Shown here: piece by piece, positions 32,965-45,500 of the stretch
How positions within the stretch are numbered: position 1 is the stretch's first letter
How the letters are laid out: each line of letters starts with the position of its first letter
Origin: Silurus meridionalis
Taxonomy: Eukaryota > Chordata > Actinopteri > Siluriformes > Siluridae
Assembly (NCBI RefSeq): GCF_014805685.1
Contig: NC_060891.1
Span: 29,115,379-29,179,378 of the forward strand
Direction of reading: 5' to 3'
DNA: 64,000 nucleotides
Made by a program: the position numbers and the translations under genes
The notes under the pieces: model-generated
What the model saw: only the letters and a program-made list of their open reading frames with translations
What the model was told of the DNA's origin: nothing
Databases searched by the model: none

Positions 32965-33011
<47 letters not shown>

Positions 33012-33019
33012 TGAGATGC

Positions 33020-33064
<45 letters not shown>

Positions 33065-33072
33065 TGAGATGC

Positions 33073-33117
<45 letters not shown>

Positions 33118-33166
33118 TGAGATGCAGGTGTGTGTGTGTGTGTGTGTGTAAGAGAGTGAGATGCAG

Positions 33167-33197
<31 letters not shown>

Positions 33198-33275
33198 TGA
33201 GATGCAGGTGTGAGTGTGTGTGTGTGTAAGAGAGTGAGATGCAGGTGTGTGTGTGTGTGTAAGAGAGTGAGATAC

Positions 33276-33315
<40 letters not shown>

Positions 33316-33394
33316 AAGTTAAATACAGGTGTGTGTGTGTGTGTGTGTGTAAGAGAGTGAGATGCAGGTGTGTGTGTGTAAGAGAGTGAGATAC

Positions 33395-33430
<36 letters not shown>

Positions 33431-33753
33431 AAGTTAAATACAGGTGTGTGTGTGTGTAAGAGAGTGAGCAGGTGTGTGTGTGTGTAGAGAGTGAGATGCA
33501 GTGTGTGTGTGTGTGAGAGTGAGATGCAGGTGTGTGTGTGTGTGTGTAAGAGAGTGAGATACGTGTGTGTGTGTAAGAGAGTGAGATACGTGTGTGTGTG
33601 TAAGAGAGTGAGATACGTGTGTGTGTAAGAGAGTGAGATACGTGTGTGTGTAAGAGTGAGATACGTGTGTGTGTAAGAGAGTGAGATGCAGGTGTGTGTG
33701 TGTGTGTAAGAGAGTGAGATGCAGGTGTGTGTGTGTGTGTAAGAGAGTGAGAC

Positions 33754-33791
<38 letters not shown>

Positions 33792-33865
33792 AAGTTAAAT
33801 ACAGGTGTGTGTGTGTGTGTGTAAGAGAGTGAGATGCAGTGTGTGTGTGTAAGAGAGTGAGATAC

Positions 33866-33903
<38 letters not shown>

Positions 33904-33950
33904 AAGTTAAATACAGGTGTGTGTGTGTGTGTAAGAGAGTGAGATGCAGG

Positions 33951-33984
<34 letters not shown>

Positions 33985-34153
33985 TGAGATGTGTGTGTGT
34001 GTGTGTAAGAGAGTGAGATGCAGGTGTGTGTGTGTGTGTGTGTAAGAGAGTGAGATGCAGGTGTGAGTGTGTGTGTGTAAGAGAGTGAGATGCAGGTGTG
34101 TGTGTGTAAGAGAGTGAGATGCAGGTGTGTGTGTGTGTGTAAGAGAGTGAGAT

Positions 34154-34191
<38 letters not shown>

Positions 34192-34264
34192 AAGTTAAAT
34201 ACAGGTGTGTGTGTGTGTGTAAGAGAGTGAGATGCAGGTGTGTGTGTGTAAGAGAGTGAGATAC

Positions 34265-34302
<38 letters not shown>

Positions 34303-34377
34303 AAGTTAAATACAGGTGTGTGTGTGTGTGTGTGTAAGAGAGTGAGATGCAGGTGTGTGTGTAAGAGAGTGAGATGC

Positions 34378-34416
<39 letters not shown>

Positions 34417-34530
34417 TGAGATACGTGTGTGTGTGTAAGAGAGTGAGATACGTGTGTGTGTGTAAGAGAGTGAGATACGTGTGTGTGTGTAAGAGAGTGA
34501 GAGCAGGTGTGTGTGTGTAAGAGAGTGAGA

Positions 34531-34593
<63 letters not shown>

Positions 34594-34694
34594 TGAGATA
34601 CATGTGTGTGTGTAAGAGAGTGAGATACAGGTGTGTGTGTGTGTGTGTGTGTATGAGAGTGAGATGCAGGTGTGTGTGTAAGAGTGAGATACAG

Positions 34695-34743
<49 letters not shown>

Positions 34744-34901
34744 TGAGATACAGGTGTGTGTGTAAGAGAGTGAGATACATGTGTGTGTGTGTGTGTGTAA
34801 GAGAGTGAGATACAGGTGTGTGTGTGTGTATATGAGAGTGAGATGCAGGTGTGTGTGAGAGAATGAGATGCAGGTGTGTGTGTGTGTGTAACAGAGTGAG
34901 A

Positions 34902-34944
<43 letters not shown>

Positions 34945-35990
34945 CAGTGAGAAGGGACAAGGAGGAGGTTTATGTGGTGGTTAGTTGGTTGACCTCCGTG
35001 TTTTATAGCTTAAACATGACTATCAGTGTGACCTCTTTCTAGTTACATGAAACACTCAGAAGGTGGCAGTAGACCCAACACAGCTCCTAACTCAAGCTTG
35101 GAGCAGAATCAAGTGTAACTGAGACACGTCCCTGTTTAGGACCAAGCCCGCCCCCTGTTTAGGACCAAGCCCGCCCCCTGTTTAAGACCAAGCCCGCCCC
35201 CCATTTAGGACAAGCCCGCCCCCTGTTTAAAACTAACCCCGCCCCTTGTTGTATACCAACTTTGCCCCATGTGTGTACTTCTGATTCGTGTTTGTCACTA
35301 GCTAGGGCTGAACGGTGTGTACTGATGTGTGTATTTTGAGAGGTCGGATCTTCAAGATGTTGGACTGAACAAAGTTGTTAAATCCCAGCAACACCAAACT
35401 GCCACTCCAGAGCCTCTAAAAGAGGTCCAATAACTGCTCAGTTGTATGAATGAGATAAATGCAAGTCGCTCTGGATTGGGGCATCTCCATAAATATAATG
35501 TATTTCACTGCTTAGTTTTGAACTCGACTGTATGTGTGTTAAAGGTGTTAGAACTTTAGGAGGTTCTGGATGGTCCCGGCCCAGTGGAACTCCGATGTAT
35601 CCGGCGTCTGCTGTTGCATCTCAGGTTCTTTGGAATCAGACTCGTTATTCCAGCTTCTTCAACAAACGTAAGCAGTGTGTGACCTTTAATCTCATCACAT
35701 GACTGTAGAACAGTGGAGAACATCAGCACACACTTTCACCTCCATCTAATTGTTCTGTAGTTTTCTCTGCATTTTCTTCCCTTTTACACACCAGACCCTG
35801 TGTGAGCCACGGTCATGACTGGTCACATCACACACACACACACACACACACGCTCACACACGCACACACACACTTTATATATAGATTTTGTGTGTGCGTG
35901 TGTGTGTGTGTGTGTGCTAGTGAGATTAATGGTTTAAATTGAAGTGTGTGTGGTTCTGTTAGTTTTGTTACACACACATTCCTGCACAGG

Positions 35991-36030
<40 letters not shown>

Positions 36031-36200
36031 ATATGTATGTTTTGAGAGCTTTCAGGTTTCTTTGTTATTTGTAATTAAGCTCCAGTGAATTTACAACATC
36101 AGACAAGTGTCTGCATCTCACTGCAGTATTTCACACACACACACACACACTTTATATATAGATTTTGTGTGTGTGACTGATTACAGTTACATGATTACAT

Positions 36201-36266
<66 letters not shown>

Positions 36267-36407
36267 ACAGTGACTGCAGATGAACTATGGCGTGGTGTGT
36301 TAGCTGAGAGCGGTGCTGGATCCAGGAAGGGTCGAGGAAAAAGAACCAAACGCAAAATGAAAAAAGACCTGAATCGAGGACAAAGCATTGGAGAGGGTAA
36401 CACACAC

Positions 36408-36448
<41 letters not shown>

Positions 36449-39400
36449 TGCTCTCACACACACAACGTACATGCACACAAACTGACTTACTTATATACAG
36501 TGGTGTGAAAAAGTGTTTGCCCCCTTTCTGAGTTCTTATTTGTTTGCATGTTTGTCACATGTAATGTTTCAGATCATCAAATTAATTTAAATATTAGTTA
36601 AAGATCACACAAGTGAACAACATTCAGTTTATAAATGAAGTTGTTTTTTGTTTTTTTATTGATGGAAAACAAAATCCCAAACTACATGGCCCTGTGTGAA
36701 AATGTGTTTGCCCCCCTGTTAAAACTGTGGTTTATCACACCTGAGATAAATTTCTCTAGCCACACCCAGGCCTGGTTACTGCCACACATGTTCACATCAT
36801 GCTGAGATCCAAAGAAATTCAGTAACAAATGAGAAAGATCTCAATTACTTTCTATCAGTCTGGAAAAGGTTCTAAAGCCATTTCTAAAGCTTTGGGACTC
36901 CAGAGAACCACAGTGAGAGCCATTATTCACAAATGGCAAAAACATGGAACAGTGGAGAACCTTCCCAGGAGTGGCCGACCGCCCAAAATGACCCCGAGAG
37001 CACAGCGACGACGACTCCAAGAGGTCACAAAAGACCCCACAACAACATCCAAAGAGCTGCAGGTCTCACTTGCCTCAGTGAAGGTCAGTGTTCATGACTC
37101 CACCATAAGAAAGAGACTCGGCAAAAATGGTCTGCATGGTAGAGCTCCAAGACCAAAACCTCTGCTGAGCAAAAAGAACATAAAGACTTGTCTCAGTTTT
37201 GCCAGAAATTCAATTCATCAATTCAGAGCAGCTTTACACAGATAATGTGGAGATAAAAAAATGAAATGTAAGTTTGTCCCTGATGAACAAGTCGGTGGAG
37301 ACTGTGGTGAAGAAAAAAAGAGGGAAGAGGAGCAGGAACAGTGGTCACTGGAACCTCAGGAGCATGTTTAACTCGACACAGAGAGAGAGAGAGAGAAGAG
37401 GGTGACAGGAAGAGAAGGATATGGATTATTAAGTCTCCTGATTGTTGTATGAAAGTTAATGTCACTGTGCAGTTTGGACTCTGGTAAGATTCACTCTGAC
37501 AGCAGAACTAAAAGGGAGAAGCAGAAGGAAACACAGACATGAGGATCTCTGGGATAAGAGACGACCCACCACACCACCATCAACAAACCTGAGTGAACGT
37601 GTGAGAGTGAGGAGACGACAGCATCCAAATATCCCAGTTCACCAAACACTCCATATCCATGATCCCTCCAGATCTGCTCCTTTACCTCACAAACACCTAC
37701 TGACTAAACACTCCACTAAATAAATGTGTTCAGCCTCGACTTGAACACTGAGACTGTGTCCGAGTCCCGAACACTGGTTGGAAGGTTGTTCCATAACTGT
37801 GGGGTTATAAGAGAAACATCTGCCCCCTGCTGGAGTCTTCATTATTTGAGGTACCAACAAATAGCCTGCACCTTTTGATCTAAGTAGGCGTGGAGGATCA
37901 TACTGGTACAGAAGTTCACTCAGTGCGGTGCGAGAGCGTTAAGTGCTTTATACGTCAGTAGTAGTATTTTATAATCAGTGTGAGATGTAATTGGGAGCAG
38001 TGTAGATGATTAAAACAGGGCTGATGTGCTCATATTTTCTAGATCTAGTGAGGACTCTTGCTGCTGCATTCTGGACTAACTGAAGCTTATTTCTGCACTT
38101 ACTCCAACACCCAGACATTAAAGCGTTACAGTAGTCTAATCTAGATGTTACAAAAACATCAACTAGTTTTTCTGCGTCCTGTAGCGACATCATATTTCTA
38201 ATTTTAGCAATATTTCTAAGGTGAAAGAAGGAGATCCTGGTGATATTATTCACGTGAGACTCAAAGGAAAGACTCGGGTCAATAATCACACCAAGATCTT
38301 TGACTGCTGTACACGCTGAGACAGAAACACCATCCAGAGATGCTACAGAATCAGAAAGTTTACTTCTAGCTGCATGTGGTCCTAGTAAAAGTACTTCTGT
38401 CTTATCTGAGTTGAGCAGAAGAAAGTTATCAAGCATCCACTGTCTAATGTCCTTTACACACTCCTCAACATTGTTAAGCTGATCTCTCTCATCTGGCTTT
38501 GCTGAAATATACAGCTGTGTATAATAAGCATAGCAATGGAAGCGAATACCATGTTTATGTATAATTTTACCCAGAGGCAGCAGATATAAAGAGAAAAGCA
38601 GAGGGCCTAAGACAGATCCTTGCGGAACACCAAACTTTACCTCAGAGAGTGTGGAGAACTCACCATTTACATCAACAAACAGATAGCGATCAGTCAAATA
38701 AGACCTAAGCCAAGAGAGGAAAACATCTGGATGATCCCCAAGACTTTGGGGAAAATACTCTGTGAACTGACGAGACAAAAGTTGAACTTTTTGGAAGTTG
38801 TGTGTTCCATTACGTCTGGCGTAAAAGTATCACCACATTTCAGAAAAAGATCATACCAACAGTAAAATATGGTGGTAGTGTGAAGGTCTCGGGTTTTGCT
38901 GCTTCAGGACCTGGAAGACTTGCTGTGATAAATGGAACCATGAATTCTGCTGTTTACCAAAAAATCCTGAATGAGAATGTCTGGCCATCCGTTCGTGTCT
39001 TCAAGCTGAAGCGAACTTGGGTTCTGCAGCAAGAGAATGATCCAAAACACACCCGCAGTTCCACCTCTGAATAGCAGAAGAAAAACAAAATGAAGACTTT
39101 GGAGTGGCCTAGCCCTGACCTAAATCCTATTGAGATGTTGTGGCATGACCTTAAAAAGGCGGTTCATGCTGAAAACCCTCCAATGTGGCTGAATTACAAC
39201 AATTCTGCAGAGATGAGTGGAGCAAAATTCCTCCACAGCGCTGAAACAGACTCTGTGCAGGTTATCGCAAATTCTTGACTGCAGTTGTTGCTGCTGAGGG
39301 CAGCCCAAGCAGTTACTAGGTTTAGGGGCAAACACTTTTTCACACAGGGCCATGTAGTTTTGGATTTTGTTTTCCCTCAATAATAAAAACCTTCATTTAT

Positions 39401-39532
39401 AAACTGCATGTTGTTCACTTGTGTTCACTTTTACTAATATTTAAATTAGTTTGATGGTCTGAAAATTTCAAGTGTGACAAACATGCAAACAAATAAGAAA
39501 TCAGGAATGGCAAACACATTTTCACACCACTG

Positions 39533-39575
<43 letters not shown>

Positions 39576-42500
39576 GCACATACACATACACACACTCTGT
39601 ACATGCATACACACATGGTACATACATGCATACACACACTGTACATACACTCACAAACATACATAAACACACTGTACATACATACATACATATACACACA
39701 CCTACATGCTTCTAAGATGGCGACGTGGGAGTAGCTTGCAGCGGCCTCTCCGGATACAAAAATGGTGCTTTTAACGTATGTAGCCTGACTTTTCATAACA
39801 TGTGGACACCACAGACAGCTGTTTTCATATGTAAGATCACCGGACACTGTTACAGTACAGGAATCATGCAACCACTCATCTGCATTATGATGTAATTAAT
39901 AACCTTTGTGACCTCGGCTTGCTGCGACCTTGGTTACAATGACCAGGCCCCCAGCTCTCGGTGTTACCTAATGCCGGTGGCCAGGAGAGGGGACGTTGGA
40001 AGCGCTGCTCAAGGAGGGGGAAGTGCGGCAAGCGGGTGTAGTTCCCATCGGCACTAATGCTAAGGAGGCATTGTGTGAACTCTACGGCGCTATTAGCGAC
40101 CTGCAGAATGCTCACCCCAACGGATTGTTTATTATTGCCAGAGATTTCAACCATGTGAATCTCAGGACTGTGCTTCCTAAACTCCATCAGCATGTGGACT
40201 TTGCATCAAGAGGGGCGAACACGCTGGATCTTGTTTACACAAACATCCCCGATGCGTATTTAACGGAGCCCCGCCCCTACCTCGGCTGCTCGGACCACAT
40301 CTCTGTTATGCTAATTCCAGCATAAATCTGTAATTTATGAAAAGGTAAACCTGGCCAGCAGGAGCCGCTCTGCTCTTCAGGACTGTTTTGAGTGCACTGA
40401 CTGGGACATGTTTAGGGAGGCTGCAACCAACGGCCATTCCATCAACTTGGATCAACTTCAATCGTCACGTCATCAGCAAGTGCTTTGATGACGTGACCAT
40501 CTCCAAGATCATCACTACACGCCCTAACCAGAAGCCGTGGATGACCGCAAAAGTGCACACAATGTTGAAACAAAGACTCCACCTTTAGAGCAGGGGACAA
40601 GACGGCCTTAAGAAAAGCAAGGGCCAAACTGTTCCATACTATCAGAGAGGCAAAGCGCGCACATGCCAAGAAAATCCACAGCCAATTCCAGGACAGGGGA
40701 GACACCCGGTGCATGTGGCAGGGCATCCAGGTGATCACGTACTACATGACAACTTCACCTGCTTGTGATCGTGACCGACTTCTATACCCGGTTTGAGGTG
40801 CAGTTCAATGAGAAGGCGGGGAAGACCACCCCTTCAACCAGGTGCTCTGTCTAACCACAGCTGAAGGGAGGAAAGCTCTATGCAGAGCTAAACCACGGAA
40901 GTCTGCTGGACCAGTCAACGTTCTTGGCAGAGTGCTCAGGGAATGTGCAAAACCACTAGCAGATGTCTTCACTGACATCTTCAACATCTCCCTGAGCAGC
41001 ACCTTTGTTCCTACGTGCCTCAAGGCAACGACCATTGTCCCCGTGCTGAAGAAGTCTTCATTCTCCTGCCTCAATGACTATAGTCCTGTCGCACTCACAC
41101 CCATTGTTATGAAGTCCTTCCAGAGGCTCGTCATGAGGCACATCAAGACCCAGCTTCCACCTTCACTGGACCCCATGCAGTTTGCATATCGTCCAAACTG
41201 TTCCACAACCCTCCATCTGGTCCTCCCCACCCTGGACAACAAGGACATGTACGTATGAATGCTGTTCATGGACTTCATCTCAGCATTTAACACGATCATC
41301 TCTCAGCACCTGCTTGAGAAGCTGAGTCTACTGGGCCTGAACACCTCCCTCTGTAACTGGATCCTTGACATCCTGACTGGGAGACCTCAGTCAGTCCAGA
41401 TCGGAAACAGCATCTCCAGCACCACCACACTGAGCATTGGGGCCCCTCCGGGCTGTGTGCTCAGCCCACTGCTGTTTACTCTGCTGACTCACGACTGTAG
41501 TGGGTTTAATCAGCAAGAACGATGAGTCAGCATACAGAGAAGAGGTGGAACAGTTAACATCCTGGTGTGGAGCCAACAACCATTCTCTACTGATTATCAT
41601 GGATCCTCAGTGGAGAACAAGAGCAACAAATTCCTTGGTGTTCATCTAGCGAATAACCTCACCTGGTCACTCAACACCAGCTCCATCCCACAAGGTCTTG
41701 TGTTGTCTGTTTGCACGTGATGCACTTTATGTAGCTTTGTGTTGTGTTGTAGCTCTCTGTTGTTTAGTGTAGCACCAGGGTTCTGGAGGAACGTTGTCTC
41801 GTTTTCACTGTTTACTGTTTACCACTGTGTATAATAGAAATTACAATAAAAGCCGCTTGACGTACACACACACACGCATGCATACATACACATATAAACA
41901 TACACACACACACACACACACACACAGATGCTCACACACTGTACGTACATACACACACACACACACACACACATAGATGCATACACACACAGTACATGCA
42001 CACACATCACTTTAATCTGTACTTCTGTCAATATCTGCCCTACACATCCAACACAGTGAACCTCATGCTAGATGGTCAGCGCAGGCTTTCAAAACCTGAC
42101 CTGTGATGCCAACTGGTCCTGCTGCCTTCCTGGTATTCACTCTCCTGAATGCCCTCCTAACGGGACTATTGTAATGCATTACTAGGTGGATGTCCTGCAT
42201 CGTTAATAAACAAGCTTCAGTTTGTTCAGAATGCAGCAGTCAGAGTTCTCAAAAGGTCGAGAAAATATCACCATATAACCCCAATCTTCTCGTCCCTACA
42301 CTGACTTCCTGTTAAGTTTCAAATCCACTACAAACTACTGCTACTTACCTACAAAACACTAAATGGTTTATCTCCATGTATCTCTCCAGTCTTCTAACAC
42401 GCTACAATTCGTCACGCTCCCTGTGATCTCAAAACTCTGGACTTCTAGTAGTTCCTAGAATAGCAAAGTCCACTAAAGGTGGTAGAACATTTTCACATTT

Positions 42501-45500
42501 AGCTCCTAAACTTTGGAATAGTCTTCCTGACAGTGTTGTTTTGTTTAGCTCATCTGCCAGAGATGGATCCACATTTCGCATTCTGGAAGATGGTGTTTTG
42601 TATTCCGTGATGGTTCTTAGTCCCCCCTAGAGCCGCCATGTTGAAATTGTGACTCTTGTTACTCCCGTAGCTTTGCTTCCTTCACCGCTCTGCATACACC
42701 GTAATATGCAGCCTTGTACTCGTGCATGTCCCCGGTGTCGAGCCCCAGTGTTGTAGGCAGCAGAGCATGATCTCAGGGAATCCCACAACAGCATTTGTAA
42801 ACATGTTTATGTCAGAACTGCACCTGAACATGTCCCAGTCTGCGTCATCTAAATTGTCCTGCAGAGCTGTAACCGATTGGTCAGTCCAGTGCATGACCTT
42901 CCTCTGAACCGGAGCTTCCTGTTTCAGCCTTTGTTTGTATAAAGGCATGAGGAAGCTGGCAGCATGGTCTGATTTCCCAAACAGTGGACATGATTGTGGA
43001 TTGTAGCTTTTCTTGAATGGTGTGTAGCAGTGGTCCAGTTTCCTTTCGCCTCTGGTGGGGCAGGTGATGTGCTGCTGGAAGTTTGGCGGTGGGTGCATGA
43101 GGTTGGAACTGTTAAAGTCTCCCACCACAATGAGTGCAGCATCCCGATGCTGTGTTTGGTGTAGTGTTTGTGTCTCATGTAAGTTCCATATTGCAGTGTC
43201 CGTGTCCGCTTGAGGTGGAATATAAACAGCACTGACTATGACCGAGCTGAATTCCCGATGTAGGCAGATGGGGCGACATTTTAATGGTCAGTAGTTTCAG
43301 ATTTGGTGTGCAGGAGTGTGAAAGGGGAACAATGCTTGTGCTGTCACACCAGTGGTTGTTAACCTCGGACACAATCCAGTTCACCTTGACGTCCCCGACT
43401 CCAGTGTTCTGTCCATGCGGTAAACCAAGAAAAACTCTGCTGGCTGGATTGCATGGTCCGGTGCCGCTGGGTTCAGTCATGTCTCGGTGAAGCATAGAAG
43501 GTTGCAGTCCCGATTGTCCCTCTGAAACCTAACCCTTAGCCTGATTGGACATTGGCTAACAGGATACTAGGTAAGGGAGCGCGGTGTGTGCATGTCCTCA
43601 GTCTGTTCCTGAGTCATTACTAGAGACTCGGAGCACTTTTGTACATCGCTCTGTGTAAGAAAGATCCCCTGCCCTCTCGTCTGTGTCTCTTCTCTGCAAG
43701 GCCTTAGGAGCGCTCCGGAGCAATGAAAGAACAACCCACACGATTAAAATCAAGTCTGGTTTATTCAATACAACTGCTCAAAGAACTGGGCTGCAAAGCA
43801 GGGTATATGTACACATCAGTCCAAGCCATAGTGCGTAGGAAAGGCGGAGAGGTCATTGCGACACGGACAGAGTTATCGTGTCTTGACAGAGATAGTCAGA
43901 AACACATGTGCGTAAGAAAAGGGAACAGGATGTGCTTATAGCTATATTCTAACTGAATGCCCTTGGTCTTCTAACATCCAGTCACGCGATAGCACAAAAT
44001 GTACAGGTCAGCAAAGACAGGAGCATCCTGTCTCCAAGAAGGTCAAGATAGGAAGGTTCGCCAAGGCTACTAAAGAATACATTTCAACAATCCCCTCTTT
44101 TATACTTAATAACTAATAAGTATAATTACATGAATGTATCAGTGTATTGATCATTAGATGAATTTCGCAAACGCAAAATGTCATGTGGATGGGCTTGGAC
44201 GGGTAACCCTGTCCCAAGCAGGGTGAGGAGTAGTAGAATGATGGCAGCCATACCGGTCACTGGCTGCGCCCGTCCCAAGAAGAGGTTGGTACTCAGTCCC
44301 TTGTAGTTTCTCCCTACACTTCCTACAGTGAGGAGAATGTCCAAAGAGACGACACAGGAACTTCTGAGGTGTAACTGAGGTCATCCACGAGCTGCCTTAG
44401 ACCGCTTCCCCCTCTTAGCAGGCTAGCCGAAAGGTACTCCCTTAGTTCTGTCGGGAGGGAAAAAACTCTGGGAAGGGTCATTAGGGTTTACTTCTGGTCA
44501 CAAAAAAAACACATAGTAGTTAGGTACAAAGTTTCATAACAATTATCATTGTGGGGCATGTTTCAGACGTCCGGCGTGGATCCACTGTGGAAAGAGATCA
44601 GTTAATACAGCTGTACGAGTCACAGCGATCACGTCTGCAGGTTCACTGTAAGGGGTCTCACCCAAGGGTGTTCCCATTTTGTCCAATTTCTTCACCAAGA
44701 CTCGATCCCCTACCTTAAAGGGGTGAGTGTTTTTGTTCGGAATTGGGGGTCTTCTTGCATTTACCCGTGTCCAATAATCATCTAATGTTTGTAGCGTACT
44801 AGCGTACTCGCTGAGATGCACATCTAGGTCCCCCGTACCCACAGCCTGTTTGCCTCGTCGCCATGGGAGGGGAAAGGGTCGCCCCACTACAAGTTCATAC
44901 GGTGAAAGATGATCAAGGGCCACTTGTGCGGTCATTCGCATATCGGCGAGAACGAGTGGGAGAGCATGCAGCCAATTTTTTGAGCCAGATGCGTGCATGG
45001 CTTTACGAATTTTGTTGTTTATTGTACGATTAGCGCATTCCACAATGCCTGATGATTGTGGGTGGTACGGAATATGGAAATGGCAATTAATCTTCAGCTC
45101 CTTGCACAGAAGTTGAGTGACCTTGGAGGTGAATGGGGTTCCTTTATCAGAATCAATTCCTACAGGGATGCCATATCTAGGAATTATCTCAGTAGTTAGC
45201 TTTTGAACCACAACTCTAGCGTTTTCTTTGCTACAGGGGAAAGCCTCTACCCACCGTGAAAATTTATCCACCATTACCAAAAGATATCTGAAAGGGCCCC
45301 GTCTTGGCATGTGTGTGAAATCGATCTGCCATTCCTGAAAAGGTGTCTTAGGGACGGGAAGGTGTTGGTGTATGGCACCTGGTTTGGAGATGTTATTTTG
45401 TGCGCATGTTAAACACCTATCTAGAATGTTGTTTACGTCTGTGTACAGGTGGTCTATACAGAAGCTTTCAGTTAGGTCGTGTAACACCCCTTTTCGTCCG

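Larger units (their letters stand above)
36498..39532 (+). mobile_element. Tc1-like transposon D, split by a LINE
   Basis: Ends CAGTGGTGTGAAAAAGTGTT and complement, with TA on both sides (36496-36497, 39533-39534) and inverted repeats over 200 bp long. The transposase gene is interrupted at 37204 by an antisense L2-type LINE and resumes at about 38718. Without the insertion the element would be about 1.5 kb. Confidence 0.92.

Noticed and set aside
33434..34960. 508-codon open frame on the minus strand rich in His, Thr and Leu
   Set aside because: It is the complement of the TG minisatellite in mrps5 intron 1. The frame stays open only because of repeat composition and has no non-repetitive sequence.
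35551..35559. Alternative mrps5 exon 2 acceptor at GTTAG (35547-35551)
   Set aside because: Using it would place TAG in frame in the second codon of the exon. The acceptor at 35558-35559 gives an open frame that matches the conserved protein.
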